This document shows, piece after piece, positions 23,654-34,067 of a stretch of 64,000 nt of DNA. Source of the DNA: Miscanthus floridulus (taxonomy: Eukaryota > Streptophyta > Magnoliopsida > Poales > Poaceae); NCBI RefSeq assembly GCF_019320115.1, contig NC_089584.1:60279633-60343632 (forward strand), in the 5' to 3' direction. Below the pieces are notes generated by a model. The model was given only the letters and a program-made list of their open reading frames with translations, was not told the origin of the DNA and did not search any database. Position numbers and translations under genes: made by a program. Within the stretch, counting starts at the first letter, position 1, and each line of letters starts with the position of its first letter.

Positions 23654-24123
23654 GCACGATGACTTACATGAAAAAGCATGGAAATATGACAAGAATACGC
23701 AATAACGCAAAGTGCATTCCATCATGCACATAGCAAAAGAACCAAGAGGAAGCCCACTCAACCAATGAAACTAGGCCAAACACCTATGTGGCTAAAGTTA
23801 AGAGATCAACAGAAGGTCACCCATGAAAGATGGGGCCCAAAGGCCTTAGTAGGGGGTGCGGCCGCAACCCTAGTGAGCCCACCCAACGGGAACACCACTG
23901 TGGACATTATCTAGAAGCCAAAGGGAGAGCACAGACTGAGGGTCACCGCATTTGGCCCCAGTGGGGGTGCGGCCGCACCCTAAGTAAATTTCATAGGCCA
24001 CCTCACACCATCTCTCTTTCTTCGGTTCAGGTGGGGATGGAAGTAAATTTAATGCTGAGGAGGCGGTTTGGTCCTTCCATATGGGAATGGGCAATATTCC
24101 AAAGACCCCCCCTCCTCTCCACC

Positions 24124-24132
24124 TATAAAAGG
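24124..24132 (+). promoter_or_regulatory. TATA box of solo LTR A
   Basis: TATAAAAGG followed by ggctcccctctccacatcc and a gap-free leader-like stretch with ACACAAGATACACAACG. Good match in sequence and position to a plant LTR promoter. Confidence 0.65.
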
Positions 24133-24944
24133 AGGCTCCCCTCTCCACATCCATCAATCATTAACACAAGATACACAACGTAGCAAGAAGAGGAGCCCCA
24201 CTTTCATATCTGAGCTCTTTAGTTTAGGGAGTGAGTGAGGAAGAGAAAGAGTTGGAGAAGTACCAGAATTGTTGGCTACCTCCATTTGTGTACTTGGGGC
24301 CCCTTGTATACATAGTGGAAGGAATGTCAGGAATGTTGGCTCCCTCTTTACTTATACCTTGGTGAATCTATTACTATTTGGAGTGCAAAGGTTCATGTTC
24401 TTCTACGGCGGTGAGCTCTTACTTTAAGTTAGTTTGGTTTACTATTTACTTGCATGTTCATCGTCCATCTCCATGGTGGATACTCTAGTAGAGGGCTCCT
24501 AATAAAGACGAATAATCAAGTACGGCGCTAGAGTAGTAGTCGATAGCGTAGACGTGTTGTCTAGGCTAGAGGCTACCTTCGTTTGCCTCGTTCCCTATAG
24601 TTGAGGGGTAGATGGCAGGTGGTGATAGCCCTATCGATCCCTTGTAATCCCCCATGTTGGGTTCAGCATAGAGCTGTAGGCCGGCAACGCTTGGCAAACC
24701 AAGTGTTACCTAGTGCCCAAAGCAAGTCTATAGTGGTAAAGCTGTCTTAGCTTAGGATCTCTATCCTTAGAAAATCTCACTACCTGAGCTATCCTTCTTG
24801 TTACCTTAGTTGTGCTAGCTAAGAGACTTTTACACATCCATTCCTCGTGGAAATATGATACCCTAAATACTTCTGGGTGAAATGCTACAATGGTAATTCC
24901 GTGCACTTGTGGATTATTTCTATATGCGTTAAGAAATACCAACA

Positions 24945-26350
24945 GGGTTGACAAAGATGAGAAGAAGGATGAGGATAAAAAGAAAAAGCATGTGGCATTC
25001 AAGGCTAGCACATCATCCAAGAATTAGGGCAAAGAAAAGAAGGAAGAATCAAGTGATGATGAAGAAGCTAGTGACTTTGACATGGAATCCATGGCTCTAT
25101 TTGTGAAGAACTTTAGCAAGTTCATGAAGAAGAAGGGCTATAAGTCAAGAAAGAGAAGGGACAATTTCAAGAACAAAGATCAAGTGAGAAGGTGCTTTAG
25201 ATGCAAGAGCAAGGATCACATCTAAGTGGATTGTCCATACAATAGTAACAATGAAGAGGATGAAAAGAAGAAAGAAAATGAGACGGAAAAGAAAGAGAAG
25301 AAGATGTTGTTCAAGAAGAAGAAGATAGGTGGCTCTTATGTGGTGACTTGGGATAGTGATGCTTCTTCAGATAGTGATGAGTCTAGTGATGATGAGAAGA
25401 CATCCAAGAAGAAGGCACTTGCAAGTATCGCCATCAACAACAAGCCTTCTCTCTTCGAAATGCCATCATGCTTCATGGCTAAGTCCTCTAAGGTAAAATA
25501 TGATGAAAGTGATGGTGATGATTGTGAAAGTGGTGATTGTGGGACTGTTAATGATGAGGAGTACTCAAATGAGGTCCTCATGGACATGATGGAACAAGCT
25601 CATGAGTGTCTTGAGCTAAAGAGGAAGGAGTGCAAAGACTTGTGCAAGAAATACAAATGTCTTGAGCAAACCTTTGATGAGCTCAATGCTACTCATAAGA
25701 GGCTAATGGAAGCCCATGAGAAGCTTGGCAAAGCTCACTCTAAGCTTGAAAAGGCTCACTCCTCTCTCCTAGAGAAAGACAAGCATAAGGTTGTTGTATC
25801 AAGTGACATGGGCTTGACTTGTGATATTATTGATGAATCTTTCTACAAGCCTATTGTTGTAACTCCTACTAACCCTTCTTATAGCACTACTACTTCCACC
25901 TTATCTACTAATGATGGTCTCACTTGTGATGCCTCACTAATGGTTGAGAATGAGACTCTCAAGAAGGAGGTAAATGAGCTCATTCGCGCCTTAGGCAATG
26001 CCTATGGTGGTGAGGCCTGCTTGCTAAAGTGCTTGGGTAGCGAAAGATTTTCTCTCATCAAAGAGGGATTAGGCTATAACCCCAACAAAGGCAAGGTGGC
26101 CTTTGCTCCTCACAAGACTAGTTTTGTGAAGAACAATGTTTGGTTTTGTAATAGAGTGCAAGCAAGTTGGGCACCTAGAACAATATTGCAAGAACAAGAA
26201 CAATACTACTAATGTATCCTCAATTAAGTTTGATTCTTGTTATTTGCTTACCAAGGGTGTGAATGGTGTGCATGCTAAGTTTATTGGTACACCAATTGTG
26301 GGCTCAAAGATGAAAGCCATTTGGGTGCCAAAGACCTTAGTCACTAACCT
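24945..26350 (+). pseudogene. gag: copia gag, part 2 (zinc knuckle and coiled coil)
   Basis: Continues the gag frame after LTR A: a Lys/Glu-rich stretch, then a CCHC zinc knuckle CFRCKSKDHI*VDC (25195-25235) with a TAA in place of a likely Gln codon. It continues with KKKKIGGSYVVTWDSDASSD, an acidic Ser/Asp run, and a predicted coiled coil around 25600-25800 with a repeating RLMEAHEKLGKAHSKLEKAH pattern. A stop sits at about 25024 and a frameshift near 26150, after which HLEQYCKNKNN continues the protein. The gag of this group binds RNA through the zinc knuckle and forms the particle. Confidence 0.8.
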
Positions 26351-27141
26351 TTAAGGACCCAAGCAAATTTGGGTACCTAAAAGAATTGATCTTTTATTGT
26401 AGGTCAATTACAAAGCTGGAGGAAGGCATTGGGTGCTTGATAGTTGGTGCACACAACACATGACCGGTGATTAAAGAATGTTCAATTCAATCAACACAAA
26501 TGATAGCAATGGTTATGATAGTATCATATTTGGTGACAATGGCAAAGGCAAGGTTAAAGGGCTTGGTAAGATTGCAATATCCAATGACTTGAGCATTTTC
26601 AATGTGCTACTAGTAGAGAGCTTGAACTTTAACCTATTGTTAGTAGCACAACTTTGTGATCTTGGTTTCAAGTGCATATTTGGTGTGGATGATGTAGAGA
26701 TCATAAGTTTAGATGGCTCTAACTTGATATTCAAAGGATTTAAATATGAGAATTTATACTTGGTTGATTTCAATGCTAGTGAAACTCAATTGTCAACATT
26801 TTTGCTCACTAAGTCTAACATGGGTTGGTTTTGGCATGAAGGCTTGGTCATGTTGGAATGAAACAATTGAACAAATTGATTAAGCATGATCTAGTAAGAG
26901 GCTTGAAAGATGTCACATTTGAGAAGGATAAGCTATGTAGTGCATGTCAAGCTAGAAAACAAGTTGGCAACACACATCCTAAGAAGAGCATCATCAGCAC
27001 ATCTAAGGCATTTGAGTTATTGCACATGGATTTGTTTGGACCAACAACATATACTAGTATTAGTGGAAACAAATATGGATTTGTGATAGTGGATGATCTC
27101 ACTAGATACACATAGGTCTTCTTTCTTGTTGATAAGAGTGA
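26351..27141 (+). pseudogene. pol: copia protease and integrase N-terminal half
   Basis: The protease motif reads LDSWCTQHMTG at about 26437-26470; the Gly of the catalytic DSG is Trp here. The GAG-pre-integrase segment follows (LCDLGFKC, LYLVDF), then the integrase zinc-binding part: MKQLNKLIKHDLVRGL and CSACQARKQ. A one-base frameshift near 26846 separates its first His region. The first catalytic Asp is in LLHMDLFGPT. The frame ends VDKSD at 27141, where the Tat element is inserted; it resumes at 55269. Confidence 0.85.
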
Positions 27142-27544
27142 TGTCGGTGCGAAAAGTGACCAACATGTAAAGATTTGTAGTTTTGTCATATGTTGTGATT
27201 GGATGTGGCCTAGCACTCAATGACATAGGGTTTATATTGGTTCAGGCAACATGCCCTATGTCCAGTTTGAGTCAATCGGTGACTTTATTCCTGAGCCTAG
27301 GTGCTCAAAGTTTGATGTGGAGTTACAAACAAGAAGAAGTAAGATGGGGGTATCAGAGGTCTGGTCGGACTCTGGACCGAAGGGCTAAGAGTGACGGGAG
27401 CTCCAACGTGCGCTATGTGTTTGAACATATGCTCTATTTGGCTTTAGAATTCTAAAGCCAAGCAGAGAGAATCAAAGTGATCCATCTGTTGTTTGTTGGG
27501 ATCATTCGAATCATTGTTTGAATCCTTTTGGAGAGAGTGCATCC

Positions 27545-27554
27545 CCTTTTATAG
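27545..27554 (-). promoter_or_regulatory. TATA box in Tat LTR (also 54365-54374)
   Basis: The minus strand reads CTATAAAAGG in both LTRs, consistent with minus-strand transcription of the element. Confidence 0.7.
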
Positions 27555-28019
27555 ATGAAGGGGATGGCTTTACAAGAGAGAGTGTGAGAGAAGGAGTGTG
27601 TGTGTGTGTGTGTGTGTGCTACCTAGTCTTGTTGCCCACGCTGTTGGGTACAAGGTGGTTTGTCGGCGCCCACGATACTGTTGATGGTCGGATGCATGTG
27701 GTCGGTTCCACTATGTTCTTCTGGTATGGCACATGTCAGTGCCTACCATACTGTAGGATAAATGTTGGTACCCATAACATTGTTCACGTTCTAACACGTC
27801 TAGAAGGTTGTAGAGCACCCTTCTGACATGACCTTACAGTACTATTCTATAGGTGTGTAGGGTACGGTCCTCGATATTACGGTTGACTTGAGAGCCCTAT
27901 CTTACTTGCTCTGCCTAATCCTTTGGGTTCTTACTGAGTGGGCATCCCCGTTCGGTCATTTCCCAGTTGGCTCCGACCACGCTAGTCGAAGAAGAGCTGT
28001 AAGTAGAGGTTCGGTGTAC

Positions 28020-28335
28020 TCCTGATCAAAGAGTCGGGTCAGAGTCGGGAGCGAGTGTTGTCCTCTCCTTGGCTAGGCCTTTCGATCAAAGAGGCAGGCG
28101 GAGTCAGAAGTGAGCGTCATTCCTCCTTGGCTAGGCCTTTCGATCAAAGAGAAGGGATAGAGTTAGAAGTGAGCGTTGTCCTCTCCTTGGCCATGCCTTC
28201 CGATCGGAGAGGCGGGCCGGAGTCAAAAGCGAGCACCATTCCTCCTTGGCCTAGGCTTCTGGTCAGAGAGGTAGGCTAGAGTCAAAAGCGAGCATCGTTC
28301 CTCCTTGGCTAGGCCTTCGGTCGGAGACTGGATCA
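28020..28335 (-). repeat. About five ~60-bp tandem repeats in the Tat LTR
   Basis: Units repeat ctccttggctaggcctt, then gatc/gtcggagagg, then ggagtcagaagcgagc. The same array is at about 54830-55135 in the other LTR. It lies downstream of the TATA box, so it would be part of the LTR transcript. Confidence 0.8.
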
Positions 28336-28527
28336 CCCTTCTAGACTATCGTTAGGTTTTTGGGGTGGCCTAGGAGTTGTGCATCGTTTGCAATGTCATC
28401 TGCTGGGCTAAGCTTTTGCTGGGAAGTAGGTCCATGAGGGACCCCAAGTTTATGAACCCGATAGGAGCCCCTGAGCCCCTAGGAGATTCAGGTAGAACCG
28501 CCTGGGGATTTTTATTTTGACAGTGTG

Positions 28528-30977
28528 TGTAACACCTCGGCTGTTAGCCTTGCATAACTTGACTTGCATAACATGAGCATGAGCATCAAGCATTCATAAA
28601 TCATCATTTACAATTGAAACATTTGATCGAAACGTATGAAACATTGCTTGTTATCTCGTGTTTCTTAGAACATATGCATATGATCATGTACAAATGAATG
28701 CAAGTGGGTAGTGCTAGTCACTAAAACACCTTAGCTATACTTAGGTTAATAAAAGGAACCTTGATTCATGAAGGCCACATTCCATGATCAAGCACTTAAG
28801 TGATATTTCATGTGTTGACCTGAATAGCTATATGTGTGACTACTACATGAAATGCTTAAATAACCTTGCAAATTGCTCAACCATGCTTAGGATATCATTA
28901 GGAACAGCTTTGGTATTTAGTGCTAGGGCTAGTTTGGTCATTTAGCCATGGTTTGAATGTGTATCATGATTTCAAAGTGACATGTTTGACTAAAGTTGAA
29001 CTAGGTGTTAGGGACCTTGCATGGAGGAGTTCACTAAAGCAATGTTGTAGTGTTTGACATAAGGAACAACTTTGATTTTTGGGCCTTTGACGGATTCAGC
29101 TTCTAACATGTGTGAATTTGGGTTTCAAAAATCAGAGAAATCACAAATTCTACACTTAGCAAATTTTTGCTAAGTCGGGAACACCGACAGCCTGACAAGC
29201 CAACTTTGAGCATGATTTTCCTCCTTAACCGTTGCGAATTAGGCCTTGATCGTTTTATATGAATTACAGATGGTACTTAGAGCTACAACTTTGGTGTAGA
29301 TTGTATGCACTAATACGTCACGGATTAGAAGATCAAGCTCCACGAAAGTACGTCGTCAGGCTCGGCCATCGTGTTTCTGACTAACTGAATCGCGACGTCA
29401 ATGGCCGATCGGCTTCAGACATCGCGCGCCGCGTGTCCCCGGCGATGGCCGCGCGTCGCCAGCGCTCTATCCGCGCAGGCCACGCCGCGCCCAAGCGCGG
29501 CCTTAACGTCGCCAGCGCCCGCCCGAGCCATTCCGCGCTCCCATTTCGCTCCCGGTGCCTTTTCTTCCTCGCAGCAGCAGCCGCCGAGCTCTCGGAGCCC
29601 CGCCATCGCCATAGCCGCGCGCAGTCCGCGCCTAGCCACTCCAGCACCACCACCATAGCTCCTCCGTCTCCCCAGCGACCCACTGCTCCCTCCCGTGCTC
29701 GCTGACCAAGCTTGGTAAGCCATCGCCGCGCGTTTAAGCTCGCCGGAGCTCCGCCGCAAGCCCCGTCACCGTGGCCGGAGCGCCACAGTCCATAGGGAAG
29801 CAACAAGGCATGGAGGTCTTGGGTGTGGACTTATCCCCGTCTGTGTCGATTAAGGACCGTACCGTTGTTGGCGCTTCTGACAAGATTGAACGCATGCCTC
29901 TCACTTAGCTGGCCGGATAACTCATTCCGACCGCGAAGCCGAGTAATTCAACTCAGGCCGGGAACCGTTCTGTTGTGCGCTCCTTCCGGGGAACGATCAG
30001 ACTAAGCCTAAGGGCAGGCTTGGCCTGAGCATCCTGGCATCTGGTGTTCTAGATTGTGTGGCGCAGTACGGACCCGCGAAATGTGTACCTAAGTTGTACC
30101 AAAGGTGACCTAAGACTATCGTGGCTGATAGATCTGGGTTTGTGTTAGGAATAAATTCCCAGCTGGTTGAAATCGATTCGAATCGCCGTCTCTCCCGGAT
30201 AGTGAGAAACTTGGCTAGTCCCAACATCGTAGCAACTATATTATGAAACATGATGGTTCAAATGAATATGGAATTACAATACCTGCTATGGTTACTATTG
30301 TATGATTCTAAATAATATACCACATGTTTGGCATAGGATAGTTGCTAATCTAGAAATGGATAGTTACAATTAACTTGATAAAAGAATCACAACTGTACAA
30401 CGGTTAATTGCCTTTTTTGCAAAATGTTGTCAAGTTACGTCCACTTATACAGCCTTGCATAATCCTTGGAGTCATTTTATTTCTGGTTCATGACGGGTAA
30501 GTCTAGCTGAGTACCTTCTCGTACTTAGGGTTTATTTTCCCATTGTTGCAGATGGCACTGTGTATCATGGTTATTGCAAGAGTTGCTTCTATCCCGCTGT
30601 GGATGAGGAGTAAGCCTTGGGCAGGCTTCTTTAGTAATTCCTATCTTTGCTTTTGTGGACTGTGATCTGGTTTGGCACTGTATCAAACTATGTTGGAAAC
30701 TTTATCTTCGAACTTATTTGCTTTCGCTTTGTTTACCAAACTCAGTTTGTAATAACTTTTTATTCGTACTCTGATGACGAAAAGTATCTGTGAACTTTAT
30801 GTAATATGTGGCATATATGTTGAATCCTGTACGATCTTGGTTGTTGTAAATCGTTTATCGAGACCCGTCGTGGTACTCGACGGACTACCGGGTTTATATG
30901 GATTCAAGTATGATAGTGCGACCGCTTGCGGATTGCCATTGTACTTGTATTCTTATAAATTGGTCGGTTCTGCGACA
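28528..30977 (+). repeat. 5' LTR of the chromovirus (2450 bp, shortened)
   Basis: TGTAACACC to TCTGCGACA. It lacks 1.93 kb present in the 3' LTR (38739-40672); the join lies at about 29792 (cagtcca/tagggaag). Outside the gap the two LTRs are nearly identical. A GC-rich part is at 29390-29710. The phrase gggtaagtctagctgagtac at 30495 contains a perfect GTAAGT donor-like site, followed by ttgcag/atg at 30551. Confidence 0.9.
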
Positions 30978-30979
30978 GC

Positions 30980-30991
30980 TGGTATCAGAGC
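30980..30991 (+). promoter_or_regulatory. Primer-binding site of the chromovirus
   Basis: TGGTATCAGAGC, two bases after the LTR end; perfect tRNA-Met-type site. Confidence 0.92.
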
Positions 30992-31742
30992 AGGATTCAA
31001 CGTTAATTGTCACAAGTGTATTTAAAACAAAAGTTTTTGTGTTCCAAAACCCTTTTCTAGCAACTAATAGTAATTAATAGGTATTTGAAATCTAAAGTGT
31101 GCCAATGATCACTTTCCTTATGCCCAGATTAAGGACTATTAGGTGGCTATTTAAGTACTAACATGGGGGTTTTTACTTCGTCGTCCATACGGTGTGCTAT
31201 AGTATGGATGCCATTCACTTGAGTGGTAATGTATGGATCAAATGCCTCTACGCCAAGGTAAGATGAGAGTATGACCGCAAGATGTGAGCGTGCGGTCGGG
31301 AAGAGTTAGCTTTGGTACGGCTATGTATGCATGCTTGCCTGTGTACATGGTACGTATTTAATTGTGGGTTTAAATTATTGTTGGGTAGATTGATACGGAA
31401 GTATATGTATGGGGATACATATATGAAAGTATTTACAATTACATTCTGCATATTTTATTATGGGTTTAGGGCTGAAATGAAATTTTATGTAGGAACACTA
31501 ACAACGAAACATGTAGTTCGACTAGTTACGATCTATATGAGAGAACGTATGTATGCCACTGTGTCTACCGATAGAAACAAATTTTTCCTAAGTTTGTGAG
31601 GACGTACGGCACGAGCATGCATACTGTTAAACACCATTCACATAATCACATTTGTTCCTCCCCTTATAAAATTCTTACTCGGTTATGTAACTCTTATCCA
31701 TTATGGCATTGTCTCACAAAAGGGTACATGTTGATGGTGCAG
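30992..31742 (+). other. Leader of the chromovirus, no gene
   Basis: 750 bases of AT-rich DNA between the primer site and the first ORF. Short frames only. The ATG of the ORF directly follows tgcag. Confidence 0.6.
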
Positions 31743-32666
31743 ATGGCACGCACCAAGCAGACTGCTCGCAAGTCCACCGGAGGTAGAGCTCCTAGCCGTT
31801 AGCTTGCTCCACGTACCCGTCAACGTCACACGTTCCTTGGAGAGTTTGGGATGCCTACCCTCTTGTGGAGAGTGCTCAGCTATGTAGGTTACCCCGATGG
31901 AATGGAACCCTGCTACTTTTGGGCAAATGAGCGGTTGGGAGAAGGTCTCTTAGTTACTGTGGAGGCCATTGTCCGTCCCCGAGGTGACGATTCTGAGTGG
32001 ACAGGTTGGTGTTATGAGTCGACTGGCAGGACTGCTGAAGAAGCAGCTGGCAGGGCAGCCTTTGGGATCCTGAGGGATATCATGGATCGTTTTCCTCAGG
32101 AGCTAGCAACCGCTATGGTTGGAGTCTTTCCAAGAGGTAATCCCTCCACTGACTCATGGCAGCAGGCAAGAGGAAGATCTTTGGAGATTGGTGCAGCAGA
32201 AGGGCAGAACAGCGATAACCCTGCCATGAGCGCCATGTTCGTAGTGATGAGAGTGTTAGATGGAGTTGAAGGTAGCCTCAGACGTGTGTCTGGTGCTCTT
32301 GGTCATGCCCGCGAAGACCGACGTCAGCTTCAGAGGGAGCACGACGCCAAGATTGAGAGGCTCACTGAAGAAATGACTCGGTTAACTCACCAGCGAAATG
32401 CAGCTTGGTCCAGGGAAGATGTCCTAAGGGCTCGATAGTTTGAGCTAGGACAGCAGTTGGCCAATGCGGAGGAATACAATGATAATCTGCATGAAGAGGT
32501 TCACCTACTGCACAATCAGCTCCACCCTTATGTACCACCTGGAGCCGCAGAAATGGATCTAGAGGGGTACGAGGAAGAAGAAGAAGTGGCACCTGAAGAA
32601 GAAATAGAACCTGGGGAAGGAGATGATTCTGCGTCTGACCTCGATAGTGATCATGATGAGGATTAG
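31743..32666 (+). pseudogene. Chromovirus extra ORF with histone H3 N-terminal tail mimic
   Basis: ATG at 31743 gives MARTKQTARKSTGGRAPSR, then TAG, then LAPRTRQR. Compared with plant histone H3, the first 13 residues after Met are identical (R2, K4, R8, K9, S10 kept); K14 is R, R17 is S, K18 is R, and the Q19 codon is TAG. L20 and A21 also match. Similarity then ends, and no histone fold follows. In the same frame come a compact domain (about residues 37-120; WTGWCYESTGRTAEEAAGRAA, loosely like a dsRNA-binding motif), a probable coiled coil (about 175-260) and an acidic C-terminus (EEEEEV...DDSASDLDSDHDED). A second TAG at 32436 replaces a probable CAG. Total 307 codons. Function unknown; it may bind H3-reader proteins or chromatin. 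It is not gag, which starts at 33018. Confidence 0.85.
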
Positions 32667-33017
32667 ATCGCTTAGCGTGTAGTGGGAAGACTAATGTATC
32701 ACCTTTATTTATGTAATGGACCTGTAGTTCCAAGTTGGCATTAGTAACCAAACTATCATGTAATGTTAATCGCACGTTTGGGTAAACGTTAATGCAATTC
32801 CAGTTCCTTGTCGGTAATCACGCTTTAAATTGTATGCGTTATGAGCACGATAAGTGGTCAAATTGGCGATGTCATGTTGCGAGAATAAATTATTATGCCT
32901 CTGTTTTTATTGTGTTTTTGAGAATTTTCTCCAGTAATTTCAGTTTGGCATGAGTACCTAATTCATCTGCAATCTCTTGGCATCGACCAATAATCGCTTA
33001 TTGTTGCAACTTCGCAG
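32667..33017 (+). other. Spacer between extra ORF and gag
   Basis: 351 bases with stops in the shared frame. It ends in ttgttgcaacttcgcag immediately before the gag ATG, a good 3' splice-site-like sequence. Confidence 0.5.
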
Positions 33018-34067
33018 ATGACGCGCACCCGTGCTGGAGCTAGCAGCAGCCAGGATGGCAACCATGATGACTTGCCACCCCCACCGCCACCATCTGCTCA
33101 GGAATTCTTTACCCAATTCCTAGGGAGCCAAAGGACAATGGAGGAAGCCTTGCGCCTCATTGCGCAAAACACTGCTCGTGGCCACCCACCGCAACCAGGG
33201 GCCGAGCCAAATCAGCACAGTTCATTCAAGGAGTTTCTAGACACGAAGCCTCCGATCTTCAAGGTGGCTGAGGAACCACTGCAGGCCGATGAGTGGCTGA
33301 ATACCATCGAGCAGAAATTTCATCTGCTAAGGGTCACAGAGCACCTGAAAGCTAAATATGCTTCTCATCAGCTGCAAGGACCAGCAGGAATCTGGTGGAC
33401 GCACTTCCTGTCGTCTCTGCCTGCTGATGCGAGAGTGACCTAGGATCAGTTCAAGCTGGCTTTTAGGGGACACCATATTCCCCTGGGCCTAATGCGCATG
33501 AAAGCAGCCGAGTTTATGAGGCTCACACAGGGAACCAAGTCACTCACAGAATATATGCACGCATTCAACAACTTGTCAAGATATGCTCCAAGTTTTGTGG
33601 ATACTGAAGAGAAAAAGATTGAGAGTTTCAAGCGAGGTTTGGGTACCAAATTAATGAAGACTATGGCAAATTCTCGATGTGCCACGTACAATGAGTTTAT
33701 TAGTGATGCCTTGACCCAAGAAAACCACAACAACATGCATGCAGTTGCTAAGGGTCACAAGAGGGCATATGAGGCCAGTGCATCCGGATCTTTCCAGTCA
33801 AAAGCGCCTATCGCAGCTAGGCCACCATTCCGTCCACCTGCATCCAAGTTCAGGCCTCCACCACCGAAAGCTCAGAATAACAGGCCACAGAAACCGTTTC
33901 GTAAGGCGTTCACTATTGCCTTACCAAAAGGAAATGGCAATCAGGACAGCTCCACCGGATTCAAAAGTAATCAACCTTGTTTCAACTGCAACCAACTGGG
34001 TCATTGGTCCAAGGAGTGCCCCCACCCCAAGAGGAATAGTAACTCAAATCAGAACAATCAGAGGTAG
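33018..34067 (+). pseudogene. gag: Chromovirus gag with CCHC zinc knuckle
   Basis: Starts MTRTRAGASSSQDGN, followed by a Pro-run, the retrotransposon gag core (DEWLNTIEQKFHLL, GPAGIWWTHFLSSL, MKAAEFMRLTQGTKSLTEYM, FNNLSRYAPSFVDTEEKK), a basic Pro-rich linker and CFNCNQLGHWSKEC at 33978-34019. One TAG at 33441 (VT*DQF, probably a former TGG) and the TAG at 34065 are the only stops. The frame continues into pol without a shift, so gag and pol were probably one polyprotein. The gene forms the particle and packages element RNA. Confidence 0.9.

Larger units (their letters stand above)
22059..24944 (+). mobile_element. Solo LTR A (gypsy-type), inside copia gag
   Basis: Ends TGTTGGCGG and ATACCAACA, with perfect GGGTT duplications at 22054-22058 and 24945-24949. 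A TATA box at 24124 shows plus orientation. Solo LTR B1 is inserted 132 bp from its start; without B1 it is about 1.42 kb. The first bases form a hairpin: TGTTGGCGG (22059-22067) pairs with CCGCCAACA (22088-22096). The last ~130 bases (gggtgaaatgctacaatgg, gtgcacttgtggat) are shared with family B. No coding sequence. Confidence 0.85.
27142..28463 (-). repeat. 3' LTR of the Tat element
   Basis: Its plus-strand start TGTCGGTGCG is the minus-strand end. The minus-strand TATA box CTATAAAAGG is at 27545-27554. It has a (GT)n run near 27597-27618, longer than in the other LTR. The side facing the element interior has a purine-rich minus-strand tract (28464-28490). Confidence 0.88.

Noticed and set aside
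29390..29810. Several overlapping GC-rich open frames on both strands (again at 38340-39065 and 15813-16366)
   Set aside because: They lie in LTRs, occur on both strands of GC-rich DNA and show no domain; compositional artefacts.
31743..31802. A real histone H3 gene
   Set aside because: Similarity ends after about 21 residues; no alpha-N helix or histone fold follows, and the frame continues into an unrelated protein inside a retrotransposon.
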